DNA of 43,913 nucleotides from Bacteroidales bacterium (GCA_019429055.1 JAHYJP010000011.1:1-43913); one strand, 5' to 3'; shown: positions 30,482 to 41,826, numbered from the stretch's first letter. Numbers and translations are program-made. Notes: generated by a model not told the origin, from the letters alone.

Positions 30482-30719
30482 CCTGTATTTCTTTTCAAAT
30501 CTTTCTCAAATTTTTCAAACAATACATGAAATTGAATGTTACTGCCATGTAATCATAAGATTTTGAATTAAATATAATACAGGCATACATCTTTAAATAT
30601 CAGCGCATTATAAAAGTATTATGCCAATCAAAAGAACTTTGTTATAAAACCCTTTAAAAAACAGCTTAAAACAACTATTTGGCTCGTATGTTTTTTCTTG
30701 GTTATTGTATAAAAAAAAT

Positions 30720-30727
30720 TACTTTTG
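30720..30727 (+). promoter_or_regulatory. Bacteroidota -7 promoter element TACTTTTG
   Basis: Exact TAnnTTTG match ~25 nt upstream of the DUF2795 gene. Confidence 0.55.
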
Positions 30728-30751
30728 CAAAAAATATAAACACTACATAAT

Positions 30752-30973
30752 ATGTATTGGACTCTCGAACTGGCATCCAAACTGGAAGATGCTCCCTGGC
30801 CCGCAACCAAGGAGGAGCTTATAGATTATGCTCTGCGGTCAGGGGCACCCATGGAAGTTATTGAAAATCTTCAGGAAATTGAAGACGAGGGCGATGTATA
30901 CGACAGTATTGAAGACATCTGGCCCGATTACCCCACCAAGGATGATTTCTTTTTCCATGAAGATGAATATTAA
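30752..30973 (+). CDS. DUF2795-like small acidic protein
   Basis: 73 aa; WTLELASKLEDAPWPATKEELIDYALRSGAPMEVIENLQEIEDEGDVYDSIEDIWPDYP. Confidence 0.85.
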   Translation: MYWTLELASKLEDAPWPATKEELIDYALRSGAPMEVIENLQEIEDEGDVYDSIEDIWPDYPTKDDFFFHEDEY

Positions 30974-30988
30974 CACAAAATCTTATGG

Positions 30989-31010
30989 AGCCGGCAAACG
31001 CCGGCTTTTT
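30989..31010 (+). terminator. Intrinsic terminator
   Basis: AGCCGGC-AAAC-GCCGGCTTTTTT. Confidence 0.85.
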
Positions 31011-31063
31011 TAATCCCCTTACAAATATCTAAAAGCAGTATTTATTTTTTTGCAGAATTGGAC

Positions 31064-31071
31064 TAACTTTG
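31064..31071 (+). promoter_or_regulatory. Bacteroidota -7 promoter element TAACTTTG upstream of secA
   Basis: Exact TAnnTTTG match; implies translation from the ATG at 31132, not 31069. Confidence 0.5.
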
Positions 31072-31131
31072 CCTTTCGCTTCTGGTGTAAGAGAAGGAAA
31101 ATTCGGAAAATTATTAAAATCATTATATATT

Positions 31132-34100
31132 ATGCTTAGCATTTTTAAGAAACTTTTTGGAGATAAAGCTACACGCGACCTAAAAGAGGTTATGCCTCTG
31201 GTGAAGCAGATTCAGGATGTTTATGAAAGCATCAAACAATTGAGTAACGATGAGTTGCGCATGAAAACCATTGAGTTTCGTGAGAAAATTTCAACATATC
31301 TGAAAGAAGAAATTACCCAGATTGAAGATCTGAAAAAACAAGCAGAGGCCTACGATCTTGATATGGATGAAAAAGAGAAGATTTTCAACCGTATCGATGA
31401 ACTGGAAAAGATTCAATACGATAAGACCGAAGACATTTTGCTTCAGATTCTTCCCGAAGCATTTTCTGTTGTAAAAGAAACTGCCCGGCGGTTTAAGGAA
31501 AATGAAATTGTTGAAGTTACTGCAAAAGATTTCGACAGGGAGCTTGCAGCCACACGCCCAAGTATAGAAATTAAAGGTGACAAGGCCTACTACAGAAATA
31601 AATGGATGGCCGGAGGTAATGAAATTACCTGGGATATGGTGCATTATGATGTGCAGCTTATCGGTGGTATCCACCTGCATAAAGGAAAGATTGCCGAGAT
31701 GGCAACAGGTGAAGGTAAAACTCTTGTGGCTACATTACCTGTTTACCTTAATGCCCTTCCGGCAAAGGGAGTTCATGTGGTTACAGTAAACGACTACCTG
31801 GCCAAACGTGACTCAGAATGGATGGGAATGTTGTTTGAGTTTCACGGGCTAAAAGTAGACTGTATTGATAAACACCAGCCTAACTCAGAAGAAAGGCGAA
31901 AAGCTTATCTGGCTGATGTAACTTATGGTACCAATAACGAATTCGGGTTCGATTACCTGCGCGACAACATGGCCCGCAACCCCGAAGAGCTGGTTCAGCG
32001 CAAGCACAACTATGCCATTGTGGATGAGGTCGACTCGGTATTGATCGACGATGCCCGTACACCACTTATCATCTCTGGCCCGACACCACAGGGAGAGAAG
32101 CATGAGTTTCATGAAATGAAACCTAAAGTAGAAAAACTGGTTTCAGCACAAAGGGCACTTGCCACTTCCATGCTCGCCGAAGCCAAAAAACTGTTCTCTG
32201 CCGATGATGGCGATAAGGAAAAAGAAAAGAAAGGTGGAGAGCTTCTTCTACGCTGCCATCGTGGTTTGCCTAAAAACAAGGCACTCATCAAGTTTTTGTC
32301 AGAGCCTGGTATGAAGAGTATCCTGCAAAAAACTGAAAATTTTTACATGCAGGAGCAAAATAAGCACATGCATATTATAGATGACGAACTTTATTTTGTT
32401 ATCGAAGAAAAAAATAATGTAATCGAGTTGACGGATAAAGGTATTGACCTTATAACCGGTGATTCCGATGACCCCGAGTTTTTCATTCTCCCCGATATTG
32501 GAGCTGAAATGGCCGATCTTGAAAAATCCACCCTTGCAGAAAAAGAGAAACTGGAAAGGAAAAATAAATTGCTCAGCGATTTCTCTGCCAAATCGGAAAG
32601 GGTGCATACCATTAACCAGCTTCTTAAAGCCTACAGCTTGTTTGAAAAGGATACAGAGTATGTGATCATGGATAACAAGGTGAAGATCGTTGATGAGCAA
32701 ACCGGCCGTATTATGGAAGGCCGCCGTTACTCCGATGGTTTGCACCAGGCCATTGAAGCCAAGGAAAATGTAAAGATTGAAGCAGCTACCCAAACCTATG
32801 CTACAATTACCCTGCAGAACTATTTCAGAATGTATGGTAAACTGGCAGGTATGACAGGTACCGCCGAAACAGAAGCAGGAGAGCTCTGGAACATTTACAA
32901 ACTCGATGTTGTGGTAATTCCCACAAATAAACCCATAGTCAGAGAAGACCGCGAAGACCTGGTTTATAAAACCAAAAGAGAGAAGTACAACTCGGTTATT
33001 GATGAGATTGGAGCCCTTGTGGCTAACGGCCGTCCGGTTCTGGTAGGTACTACATCCGTTGAGATTTCGGAATTGCTGAGCAAAATGCTTAATCTGCGTA
33101 AGATCAAGCATAATATACTCAACGCGAAGCAGCACCAGCGCGAAGCTCAGGTGGTTGCAGAAGCAGGTAGGCCGGGCGCCGTTACCATTGCTACCAACAT
33201 GGCAGGTAGAGGTACCGACATCAAACTCGGACCCGGCGTAAAAGAAGCAGGTGGATTGGCTATCATCGGTACCGAAAGGCATGAATCGCGCCGTGTTGAC
33301 CGTCAGCTAAGAGGTCGTGCCGGACGTCAGGGCGACCCGGGTTCATCGCAGTTTTTTGTTTCGCTCGAAGATGACCTGATGCGTATTTTCGGTTCGGACC
33401 GAATCAGCCGTATCATGGACCGCTTGGGTCTGCAGGAAGGGGAGGTGATTCAGCATTCCATGATCACCAACTCCATTGAAAGAGCCCAGAAGAAGGTTGA
33501 AGAGAATAACTTCGGTATCAGGAAGAGATTGCTGGAGTACGACGATGTGATGAACGCCCAGCGCGAGGTAATTTATAGAAAACGTCGTAATGCGTTGTTT
33601 GGTGACAGGCTTTCCCTGGATCTTTCCAACATGCTTTTTGATGTTTGTGAGCAAATGATTGTTGATTCTCAGGAAACTTCAGACTATGAAGGGTTCAAAA
33701 TGGAAGTTTATCGAAATCTTGGAATTGAAGTACCCTTCGATGAAACAGGCTTTCTCGATACAAAACCCGCTAAACTGGCAGACAATCTTTTCGATCAGGC
33801 TTCAATGAGATACAGGGAAAAAATCCAGAATGTTGCCCAACTGGCCTATCCTGTCATAAGAGACGTTTATGAAAATGCAGGCGAACGTTACGAAAATATT
33901 GCTATTCCGGTTACCGATGGAATGAAAACCATGAATGTGCTGGCCAATCTGAAAAAATCTTTTGAAACAGAAGGACGTGAAGTAACCCTTTCCATTGAAA
34001 AGGGTATAACGCTTGCCATCATTGATAATGCATGGAAAGAACACCTTCGTGAAATGGATGATCTTAAGCAATCGGTTCAGGGTGCTGCCTACGAACAGAA

Positions 34101-34407
34101 AGACCCCTTGCTGATCTATAAGTTTGAATCTTTTGAATTATTCAAGCGGATGTTGCAGAAAGTTAATAAGGATATTATTTCTTTCCTGCTCAAGGCACAA
34201 CTACCTGTAAAAGATCCATCGCAGGTAAGAGCGGCTGATGCTCCGGGCAGAACCGATATGAGTAAACTCAGCGCCGGCCGGAGCGACCTGCCGGGGAGAG
34301 ATTCACGCGGGAAGGCCGAACCGGTAAGGGTTGAAAAGAAAGTGGGTCGAAATGAGCCCTGCCCTTGCGGAAGCGGTAAAAAGTTTAAGCAATGTCATGG
34401 CAAATAA
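31132..34407 (+). CDS. secA: Preprotein translocase ATPase SecA
   Basis: [68 protein letters not shown]-terminal zinc motif [21 protein letters not shown]. Confidence 0.97.
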   Translation: MLSIFKKLFGDKATRDLKEVMPLVKQIQDVYESIKQLSNDELRMKTIEFREKISTYLKEEITQIEDLKKQAEAYDLDMDEKEKIFNRIDELEKIQYDKTEDILLQILPEAFSVVKETARRFKENEIVEVTAKDFDRELAATRPSIEIKGDKAYYRNKWMAGGNEITWDMVHYDVQLIGGIHLHKGKIAEMATGEGKTLVATLPVYLNALPAKGVHVVTVNDYLAKRDSEWMGMLFEFHGLKVDCIDKHQPNSEERRKAYLADVTYGTNNEFGFDYLRDNMARNPEELVQRKHNYAIVDEVDSVLIDDARTPLIISGPTPQGEKHEFHEMKPKVEKLVSAQRALATSMLAEAKKLFSADDGDKEKEKKGGELLLRCHRGLPKNKALIKFLSEPGMKSILQKTENFYMQEQNKHMHIIDDELYFVIEEKNNVIELTDKGIDLITGDSDDPEFFILPDIGAEMADLEKSTLAEKEKLERKNKLLSDFSAKSERVHTINQLLKAYSLFEKDTEYVIMDNKVKIVDEQTGRIMEGRRYSDGLHQAIEAKENVKIEAATQTYATITLQNYFRMYGKLAGMTGTAETEAGELWNIYKLDVVVIPTNKPIVREDREDLVYKTKREKYNSVIDEIGALVANGRPVLVGTTSVEISELLSKMLNLRKIKHNILNAKQHQREAQVVAEAGRPGAVTIATNMAGRGTDIKLGPGVKEAGGLAIIGTERHESRRVDRQLRGRAGRQGDPGSSQFFVSLEDDLMRIFGSDRISRIMDRLGLQEGEVIQHSMITNSIERAQKKVEENNFGIRKRLLEYDDVMNAQREVIYRKRRNALFGDRLSLDLSNMLFDVCEQMIVDSQETSDYEGFKMEVYRNLGIEVPFDETGFLDTKPAKLADNLFDQASMRYREKIQNVAQLAYPVIRDVYENAGERYENIAIPVTDGMKTMNVLANLKKSFETEGREVTLSIEKGITLAIIDNAWKEHLREMDDLKQSVQGAAYEQKDPLLIYKFESFELFKRMLQKVNKDIISFLLKAQLPVKDPSQVRAADAPGRTDMSKLSAGRSDLPGRDSRGKAEPVRVEKKVGRNEPCPCGSGKKFKQCHGK

Positions 34408-34418
34408 TTTTTTAATAG

Positions 34419-34471
34419 TATAAAAGAAAAGGGGGTATTCAGTTCATTTGAATACCCCCTTTTCTTTTATA
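34419..34471. terminator. Bidirectional intrinsic terminator
   Basis: Perfect 23-bp stem TATAAAAGAAAAGGGGGTATTCA / TGAATACCCCCTTTTCTTTTATA, 7-nt loop. Confidence 0.93.
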
Positions 34472-34481
34472 TCTCCAGGCT

Positions 34482-35291
34482 TCAGGGCAAAGTCTCCTGA
34501 GTCCAGTCAATTTCCGATCCCAGCAAAGAATGGGGTATCAGAAATACAATAAGTGTAACAATAGCAGCAGCCAGCACCCATCCTCTGTGATGTCTGTTTT
34601 TATAAACTTTTACAAGTGCATAAGCCCAGAAAAGAAATGCAATGGCTGTTTTATTATCCGTAAGATCAGTTCCGAAAGGCCATCCTGTCCACCATGCACC
34701 GAATGCATATTTTTGCATGATGGGGCCAAATATTAGTCCTCCAACGATAAGAGTGATCAGGGTCCAGAGTGTAAGAGAAAATGTTTTCTCTTTTAAAATG
34801 GCAGCTATTCCAGCACGTGTGCTCAAAAGCATAGCGATAAAAATAATAATGATATGCGGAATAAATGCCCAGGCAGGCACATCTCCCCTGAATCGGATTG
34901 TGATAGGATTCTCAGTAATTTTAACCCTTTCCTCATCTCCTTGAAAAGTGATCTGATACATTACTTTTCCGGCAGGGGGTTGTTGCGGGATATAAGCAAT
35001 CAGATAGTCTCCTTCTCTGATCATTTCCTCTTTTGTCCATTCATCATTACTGGGTGTACGCTTGTAAATATAACTTCCGGTAATGTCTTCGTTTTCAACC
35101 AATATCCGTATGGGTGCATCCGTAGGACGTGGAAATGAACGAATCAGCCGGTAGCTTATGTCTTCATTTTCGATGCTTACGTTGCCTCTAACGGGGTGGG
35201 TAGGTCCGGTCATGCGCTGGTAAATCACTGTTGCAAGGGTTATAATTAAAGCTAAAACCCATATTGATAATGATTTCAGAGTTCTTTTCAT
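34482..35291 (-). CDS. Uncharacterised membrane protein with N-terminal extracytoplasmic domain
   Basis: N-terminal TM, ~110-aa soluble region, then four hydrophobic segments with AWWTGWPFGTDLTDNKTAIAFLFW. Confidence 0.6.
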   Translation of the reverse strand: MKRTLKSLSIWVLALIITLATVIYQRMTGPTHPVRGNVSIENEDISYRLIRSFPRPTDAPIRILVENEDITGSYIYKRTPSNDEWTKEEMIREGDYLIAYIPQQPPAGKVMYQITFQGDEERVKITENPITIRFRGDVPAWAFIPHIIIIFIAMLLSTRAGIAAILKEKTFSLTLWTLITLIVGGLIFGPIMQKYAFGAWWTGWPFGTDLTDNKTAIAFLFWAYALVKVYKNRHHRGWVLAAAIVTLIVFLIPHSLLGSEIDWTQETLP

Positions 35292-35307
35292 GTTTTTTCT
35301 TCTTTAA

Positions 35308-35976
35308 TTATTTCTGATCCTGAAGTAGTTTTATCATTGTAACTTTTCCATCTGTACCTGGTTGCTCAGTAAATCCCATCTTCTTCAAATAGTGATGGTG
35401 TTTCTTGTTTTTTCCTTCGGTAATAAGTTTTTTAATTCCCATTTCCAGAAAATGTTCCAGATTTTGCCTGTAAACATAGTCACCTGTTTTAAAATCGCGG
35501 TATTCGGGTATGGCAAAATCAATTTCTATAAACATTTCATCATCATTGACCTTTCTTCCTATAAAAAGCCCGGCAACATTGGCATTTCTGATGATGAGAA
35601 TGCATAGAAGGTTTTCATTTTCGTACAAATGGTTTTTGAAATTGTTGCAAAATCCGGGAAAGAATTTATTTATATCCTTTGAATAGAAGTCAAGGAAATA
35701 TTGCAGATACCTGTTTTCTTTTCTGATGTGCAGAATTTTGAAATAGTCTTTTGCTGAGTAAATTCTGGTAAGATAAAAGATATTTATGAGTGTGATAAAG
35801 AGATTCAGAAATGCTACCGGCATTGACCCAATAATGAAACCGTAGGTTGAAAAGATTGATGCTCCCATGAGGTTAAGCCATCTCAGCCTGATGATGGAGC
35901 TCATGGTAAGTGAAATTGCTATTATAACAGAACCCACATAACCGATCCACTCTATTAAATTGATATTTTCGAACAT
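35308..35976 (-). CDS. YgjV-like membrane domain with C-terminal GNAT-like domain
   Basis: N-terminal IGYVGSVIIAISLTMSSIIRLRWLNLMGASIFSTYG (YgjV-like); C-terminal ...HHHYLKKMGFTEQ typical of an acetyltransferase end. Confidence 0.6.
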   Translation of the reverse strand: MFENINLIEWIGYVGSVIIAISLTMSSIIRLRWLNLMGASIFSTYGFIIGSMPVAFLNLFITLINIFYLTRIYSAKDYFKILHIRKENRYLQYFLDFYSKDINKFFPGFCNNFKNHLYENENLLCILIIRNANVAGLFIGRKVNDDEMFIEIDFAIPEYRDFKTGDYVYRQNLEHFLEMGIKKLITEGKNKKHHHYLKKMGFTEQPGTDGKVTMIKLLQDQK

Positions 35977-36012
35977 AGATGTAATTTTATTTCAATCAGC
36001 TAATTACGTCTG

Positions 36013-39000
36013 TTATGGCAGACGAGTATTAAATATAAGTCGTTCTGAAAAAACGGCATCATAAATAGCCTGGTGAATTTCTAACCTGATACTCATTTCC
36101 GAAATTTTTCTATTGGAAGCATCGGGGTGCACACGATTGGATAAGAAAACATAAACAAGGTTTTCCTTTGGATCTACCCATGCATAGATACCTGTAAATC
36201 CGGTATGACCATAACTTTGAAAGGATGCGCTTTTGGCTGCCGGGCTTGAGTCAAGGGCTCTTATACTTGGTTTGTCAAAACCCAATGCTCTGCGGTTCTG
36301 ATTTCCCGCATATTGCGTTGTGGTAAATTCGCGAACCGTTTCGGGACTAATAAACTCAATTCCTCCATAGCTTCCGTTCTGGAGCAGCATTTGCATAAAA
36401 ACAGCCACATCAGCTGCGTTTGAAAACAGCCCCGCATGCCCTGCTACACCACCCAACATGGCAGCTGTAGGGTCATGAACATATCCTTTTAAAGTTTGCC
36501 CACGAAACAATGTATCGTTTTCAGTAGGAATAATTCGATCAGTTGAAAATTTTTCCAGAGGATTGTAGGTCATGGTTTTCAGACCCAGCGGCTTAAAAAA
36601 GGTCTGGTTTACATAGTTATCGATGCTCAGTCCTGTAACACTTTCTATCATTTCGGCAAAAAGGATAAATCCCAGGTCGGAATAAATATATCTTCTGCGG
36701 CTGAGCAGTTCCGAATCAAGCAGCTTACGAAAAATAGTATCTCTGTAGTCTTTATGGATATACAGGTTCTCAGCCACTTTAACCGGGAAATCCTTCGAAT
36801 TGCGCGATTGAAAAATGGCCGGATCAGGCCGGCCTTCATTTAAAGTGGCAATAAAAAAAGGTATCCATGATCGAAGTCGTGCCTGATGTGCCATTATTTC
36901 GCGTATGATCAGATTTTCTTTATTGGTACCTCTCACCATTGGTAAATAAACATCCAGCGGGTCATCAATATTGATCTTTTCTTCGTCAGCAAGTTTCATA
37001 AGGGTTGCTGTGGTAGCAATAATTTTGGTCAGAGATGCCAGGTCATAAATATCAGTATTCTTAACAGGTATTTTATTTTCGTAGGTATGATAACCGAATG
37101 AATGATTATAGATCATAGCTCCATCTTTTAAAATGGCAATCTGGCATCCGGGAAAAGCTTTTTCATGAATACCATGCAGAGCAATGCTATCAACTCGTTT
37201 CAACATTTCAGGGTTAATACCCACGTCATCGGGATTTAAGTATCTTGCTCTTAATCCTCCCTGGGTCATTATTCCTGTGTATATAGGGAAATGTGGCATA
37301 ACAGATACAGGAAGGCGGCCCCTGGCAGGAATTGCTCCGAAAATTACCTGTGCCGAGGCGTGCTCAAAATCTTTTCCATCCTGGTAAGAAATTACTACAG
37401 CTTTAGCGTTATTTAATCCGTCACCAAATGCCTGAAGGCTATATGGGTTGGCAAAAATGTTAAGAACTACATTATTCTCAGCAGATAATTTATTGATCAG
37501 ATCAATATTCGCCTGGCTTATTCCGTAATTCCGACCCGGGAACATGCTGTTGTTTTGCACAGATAAAATAATCAGGTTATAATCTGATAATTGCCTGATC
37601 ATGTTTTCTGCCTGTTGAGAAGTATGGTTTTTTGAGATGCTGAACATATTCATCGGACCATAATTGGCCAGCATGGACTGAAAAGGGTTCTCGGTGGATG
37701 AACCGATGGAAAGAGCAGCAATGTTAAGGGTATCAAGTCTTTTAAGAGGCAATAAATCGTTTTCATTATGAATAATAGTTATGGCTGCTTCTGCCAGACG
37801 ACGATTGATTTTGTGAAAGCGCTCTGAGTTCAGGTCGGAATGCAGATCCCTTATTGGCAAGGGACGGTATTTATCCAAACCTGCCAGTTCTTTAAAATAC
37901 AATACTTTCCGTACTTTCTGGTCAATGTAATCCTGCTCAATGATGCCGTTTTCAACTGCTTTTTTTATACTGTTTATTGCTTTGGGCACATCATTGGGCA
38001 TAAGCAGAATGTCATTACCTGCAAGCAATGCCCGAACTTCCAGCTCTCCCGACGGATAATAATCTGAAACTCCCTTCATATTCAAGGCATCTGTAACTAC
38101 CAATCCTTTGAATCCCATTTCACCCTGCAATATTTCTGTTACCATTGGCCTTGAAAGACTTGATGGTATGCCCGGGGTATTGTCTAGTTCCGGTATGTTC
38201 AGGTGGGCAACCATAACCGACAATAAACCCTGCTCAATAAGTTTTTGAAATGGAAACAGATGCACTGAGTCCATTTCTTCGCGCGAGTGATGCAGCACAG
38301 GCAGCGTATAGTGTGAATCAAGATCGGTATCGCCATGACCCGGAAAATGTTTGGCACTTGCAATAATGCCGGCATCATTCATACCGTACATCATGGCTAT
38401 TCCTTTTCGCGAAACATTATACCGGCACTCACCAAAAGAGCGTGAATTTATAACAGGATTGCGCGGATCGGAATTTACATCCACTACAGGCGAAAAATTC
38501 ATATGAATACCCATTCGCCTGCTTTGCCAGCCCATTTCAAGTCCCAGTTCATAAATCAGCCTTTCATTGGTTATGGCACCCAGGGTAATCTGTCTCGGGA
38601 AACTGATGGTACTGTCGAGTCGCATGGCCAATCCCCATTCGGCATCTATAGATACAAACATGGGAGTTTGCATTTGCCTTTGCAATGTATTGGTTAGTCT
38701 GAGCTGGCTTACCGGTCCGCCGCGGAAAAAGATAACCCCACCAATATTGTATTCAGAAAGTAATTTGCTGATGCGATCATAATACCTGCGATTCTGATTG
38801 CTTTGCACCTCAATAATGAAAAGCTGTGCCAGTCTTTGCTCGGGAGTAAGAGAATAAAAAACCGAGTCTACCCATGGAGTTGAATAATCTATGGGAGGGT
38901 CGAAGGAACTACCTTGGAAATTTTCCAGAAATTCTGATTCAACCGGTGTGGCAAAAGAAAATAAAAGGAAGAATGAAAGTGTGAGAAAAACGGGACTTAT

Positions 39001-39015
39001 TTTGTAGAAATTCAT
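36013..39015 (-). CDS. Glycoside hydrolase family 3 (NagZ-like) / serine beta-lactamase-like fusion
   Basis: NFSPVVDVNSDPRNPVINSRSFGE, ASAKHFPGHGDTDLDSHYTLP; second half has SLTK (SxxK) and YSD (YxN-like). Confidence 0.92.
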   Translation of the reverse strand: MNFYKISPVFLTLSFFLLFSFATPVESEFLENFQGSSFDPPIDYSTPWVDSVFYSLTPEQRLAQLFIIEVQSNQNRRYYDRISKLLSEYNIGGVIFFRGGPVSQLRLTNTLQRQMQTPMFVSIDAEWGLAMRLDSTISFPRQITLGAITNERLIYELGLEMGWQSRRMGIHMNFSPVVDVNSDPRNPVINSRSFGECRYNVSRKGIAMMYGMNDAGIIASAKHFPGHGDTDLDSHYTLPVLHHSREEMDSVHLFPFQKLIEQGLLSVMVAHLNIPELDNTPGIPSSLSRPMVTEILQGEMGFKGLVVTDALNMKGVSDYYPSGELEVRALLAGNDILLMPNDVPKAINSIKKAVENGIIEQDYIDQKVRKVLYFKELAGLDKYRPLPIRDLHSDLNSERFHKINRRLAEAAITIIHNENDLLPLKRLDTLNIAALSIGSSTENPFQSMLANYGPMNMFSISKNHTSQQAENMIRQLSDYNLIILSVQNNSMFPGRNYGISQANIDLINKLSAENNVVLNIFANPYSLQAFGDGLNNAKAVVISYQDGKDFEHASAQVIFGAIPARGRLPVSVMPHFPIYTGIMTQGGLRARYLNPDDVGINPEMLKRVDSIALHGIHEKAFPGCQIAILKDGAMIYNHSFGYHTYENKIPVKNTDIYDLASLTKIIATTATLMKLADEEKINIDDPLDVYLPMVRGTNKENLIIREIMAHQARLRSWIPFFIATLNEGRPDPAIFQSRNSKDFPVKVAENLYIHKDYRDTIFRKLLDSELLSRRRYIYSDLGFILFAEMIESVTGLSIDNYVNQTFFKPLGLKTMTYNPLEKFSTDRIIPTENDTLFRGQTLKGYVHDPTAAMLGGVAGHAGLFSNAADVAVFMQMLLQNGSYGGIEFISPETVREFTTTQYAGNQNRRALGFDKPSIRALDSSPAAKSASFQSYGHTGFTGIYAWVDPKENLVYVFLSNRVHPDASNRKISEMSIRLEIHQAIYDAVFSERLIFNTRLP

Positions 39016-39242
39016 TGGTAAATGTCGAAATTTAATCCTTTGCAGGAATATAAATAATCAGATATCAGACCTTTCAGTTTTGTATACTTTTTTTGTCTAC
39101 GAAAAATCTCCCAGAAGGTTATTTGCATGAACGACTGAAAGAGCTGAAAAATTAGTACAAACCTACATATTTTTTTAGATTCGGGATGGGCCGTTAACAA
39201 CAATTATTATTATGCGTCTTTGATAAATAAAATAAGCTGTTA

Positions 39243-40577
39243 TCATATTGTAATTTCACGCCAGTTTGCTTTTTTAAGTGCAATGAAAGCAAAAAGGCCC
39301 ATGGAAGAAAAGTATATAATTTCAACCATCCAGACCACATGCGCCGGAGCTTTAAAGCCTAAGGCAAGAATAAGGGTTGTGAGAAGATAGAATAAAATGG
39401 CCAGAATTTCTATTTTCAGCGCCAGCATGGTTTTTCCTGTTCCTGACAAACCGTTAAAAATGATCATTCCCACCGAAAATGCAATAAGAGCTACTGAAAT
39501 TACTCTTAACAATGGCAGAGTAGCTTCGATGATTTCATGGCTTTCCGTATAAAATCCGATAATGGGCTGGGGAAAAAACAGGATAATCTGTACCATAAAA
39601 ACGGTAATAACAATTCCAATCATAAGCACTCTTAATATCAGAGGGATTACCAGATGATGCTGTCCGCGGCCTATGGTGTTGCTTACCAGCGTATTTACTG
39701 ATGCACTTAATCCCCAAACGGGTATCATCAAAACCATGTAAATACTTCTGGTAATATTGGATGCTGCAAGAGCGGTTTCACCTATGCGCTCAATGATGAG
39801 AAAAAATACAAACCATGCTGAAAACGAGAAAAAGTACTGAAACATTACCGGTACAGAAAGGTTTAGAAGAGATTTAAGCAATTTTAAATCAGGTGTAATC
39901 CGCACGAAGAACTTATATTTCTTATGATCACCATGTATCAAAACCCAGCTTATGTAAAAAATGAATGTAAAGAATTCTGCAATGTTGGTAGCAAGAGCAG
40001 CACCTGCAATTCCCATCTCCGGGAACCCGTAATGACCAAAAATCAAAACATAATCTAATACTATATTGAAGATAGCCATAACGAATGTACTCAACGACAA
40101 TACTTTTGTTCGGGTATTTCCAATGTATAAGGCATTAAACCCCAAAACAATAAATCCGAAAAGCAATCCATATTTTCGAACATCAATAAAAATCAAACTT
40201 TCCCTGAGAATAGCTGGAGAGCTGATAAACTGTTCCAGAAGTGGCGGAGCAAAGAAGTGCAATAAAAACCAAAGAATAACAGCCATAATAACCAAAACAC
40301 CCAGAGCATGATCAAATACATTACCGATGGCATGGAGCTGTTTTTCCCCATTGCGTCTTCCTATCATAATCTGCGCACCCACCGCAAAACCGGTTGCCAG
40401 CATTACCATGGTTAAGTAAAATACGCCACCTATAGCCGCTGCACCCAGGGTAATATCCGATACCCGCCCAAGAAATGCAGTATCAATTACCAGCATTACA
40501 TTCTGAGCCACCAGTCCAATGATGATGGGATAGGAGATCTTCCAGATATCGCGATATGAAAAAAGGTTGCCCTGCAA
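39243..40577 (-). CDS. MATE family efflux transporter
   Basis: 12 hydrophobic segments; SYPIIIGLVAQNVMLVIDTAFLGRVSDITLGAAAIGG. Confidence 0.92.
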   Translation of the reverse strand: MQGNLFSYRDIWKISYPIIIGLVAQNVMLVIDTAFLGRVSDITLGAAAIGGVFYLTMVMLATGFAVGAQIMIGRRNGEKQLHAIGNVFDHALGVLVIMAVILWFLLHFFAPPLLEQFISSPAILRESLIFIDVRKYGLLFGFIVLGFNALYIGNTRTKVLSLSTFVMAIFNIVLDYVLIFGHYGFPEMGIAGAALATNIAEFFTFIFYISWVLIHGDHKKYKFFVRITPDLKLLKSLLNLSVPVMFQYFFSFSAWFVFFLIIERIGETALAASNITRSIYMVLMIPVWGLSASVNTLVSNTIGRGQHHLVIPLILRVLMIGIVITVFMVQIILFFPQPIIGFYTESHEIIEATLPLLRVISVALIAFSVGMIIFNGLSGTGKTMLALKIEILAILFYLLTTLILALGFKAPAHVVWMVEIIYFSSMGLFAFIALKKANWREITI

Positions 40578-40626
40578 TGTATTCCGATTTACTTTGATTC
40601 CTCCGGTATATTGATTTAACCGGTAA

Positions 40627-41826
40627 TTATTCTATATATAACACCAAACCTTTCAGATACTCACCCTCGGGATGGAATGCATTTATGGGATGATCAGCAG
40701 GCTGGTTCATCTGGTGGAGTATTCTCACCTGCCGTCCGGCCTGTATGGCAGCAGCTATAACAGTTGATTTGAATAAACTCATATTAACAACCTGGGAACA
40801 ACTGAAAGTGAAAAGTATACCCCCGGGAGAAATTTGCCTGATGGCTTCGGCGTTTAATCTTTTGTATCCCTGCACTGCATTGTGTCTTACATTGCTGTGC
40901 TTGGCAAATGCCGGCGGATCGAGTACAATAAGGTCGTATACTTTCTGATTTTCGCGGATATACTGTACTGCATCGGCAAGAATAACACTGTGATTTCCGG
41001 TATCGGAAAAATTCAATTCCACATTTTTTTCTGCCAGTTCAAGTGCTTTTCGGGAACTGTCAAGCGATTCAACGGTTCTGGCTCCGGCTGCCAGCGCATA
41101 AACGGAAAAGCCACCCGAATAGCAGAAAGTGTTAAGCACGGTTTTACCAGGAGCATATTGGGCCAGTAACTGCCGGTTTTCACGCTGATCAATAAAGAAA
41201 CCGGTTTTTTGTCCCTGAATAAAATCGATTTCAAACTTATGACCATATTCCAATACAATATCGCTGGCCGTATTTCCAAAAAGAAAACCTTCTGCTTCTT
41301 CTGATTGTGAAAAGTTGCCGGGCAGAGTATCTTTACTTTTATAGTAAATGCTCTTCAGTTTGTCTCCATAGATATTCTTCAGACTTTGAGCTATCTCATT
41401 ACGGTATTTATGAATACCAATGGCATGTGCCTGAACTACAAGATTGCCATTGTAGTGATCAATGATAAGCCCGGGCAGGAGATCGCCTTCACCATGTACC
41501 AGACGGTAAACGTTGGTATTTTTATTTTCGGTAAGGCCTGTGGCCTGGCGCAAATGGTATGCCGCAGCAAGTTTCTTTTGCCAGAAATCCGCGTTCAGTT
41601 CATCGGGTTTGTGGGGTGCAAATGCCATAATCCTTACAGCAATGGACGCATCCTGGTACAAACCGGTGCCCAGGTATTCATCGCGGTTGGAAAACACTTC
41701 CACAAGACTTCCGTCGGCCTGCGGCCCGTGAATCTTTTTTATGGCACCACTGAAAACCCAGGGATGAAACCTTTTAATGGCATCATCTTTCCCGGAACGC
41801 AGTATGACTTTTGTTTTTGTTGACAT
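40627..41826 (-). CDS. Class I SAM-dependent rRNA methyltransferase (RlmI-like)
   Basis: N-terminal PUA (RFHPWVFSGAIKKI), GQKTGFFIDQRENR, VLNTFCYSGGFSVYA, DLIVLDPPAFAK. Start set at MSTKTKV (41826). Confidence 0.93.
   Translation of the reverse strand: MSTKTKVILRSGKDDAIKRFHPWVFSGAIKKIHGPQADGSLVEVFSNRDEYLGTGLYQDASIAVRIMAFAPHKPDELNADFWQKKLAAAYHLRQATGLTENKNTNVYRLVHGEGDLLPGLIIDHYNGNLVVQAHAIGIHKYRNEIAQSLKNIYGDKLKSIYYKSKDTLPGNFSQSEEAEGFLFGNTASDIVLEYGHKFEIDFIQGQKTGFFIDQRENRQLLAQYAPGKTVLNTFCYSGGFSVYALAAGARTVESLDSSRKALELAEKNVELNFSDTGNHSVILADAVQYIRENQKVYDLIVLDPPAFAKHSNVRHNAVQGYKRLNAEAIRQISPGGILFTFSCSQVVNMSLFKSTVIAAAIQAGRQVRILHQMNQPADHPINAFHPEGEYLKGLVLYIE

Noticed and set aside
31069-31131. Upstream start for SecA at 31069 in the ORF track
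   Set aside because: Overlaps a predicted promoter -7 element; the conserved [11 protein letters not shown]-terminus begins at 31132.
32299-33282. 327-aa antisense ORF within secA
   Set aside because: Fully overlaps the confidently assigned SecA reading frame; Cys/His/Phe-rich translation is typical of a shadow ORF.
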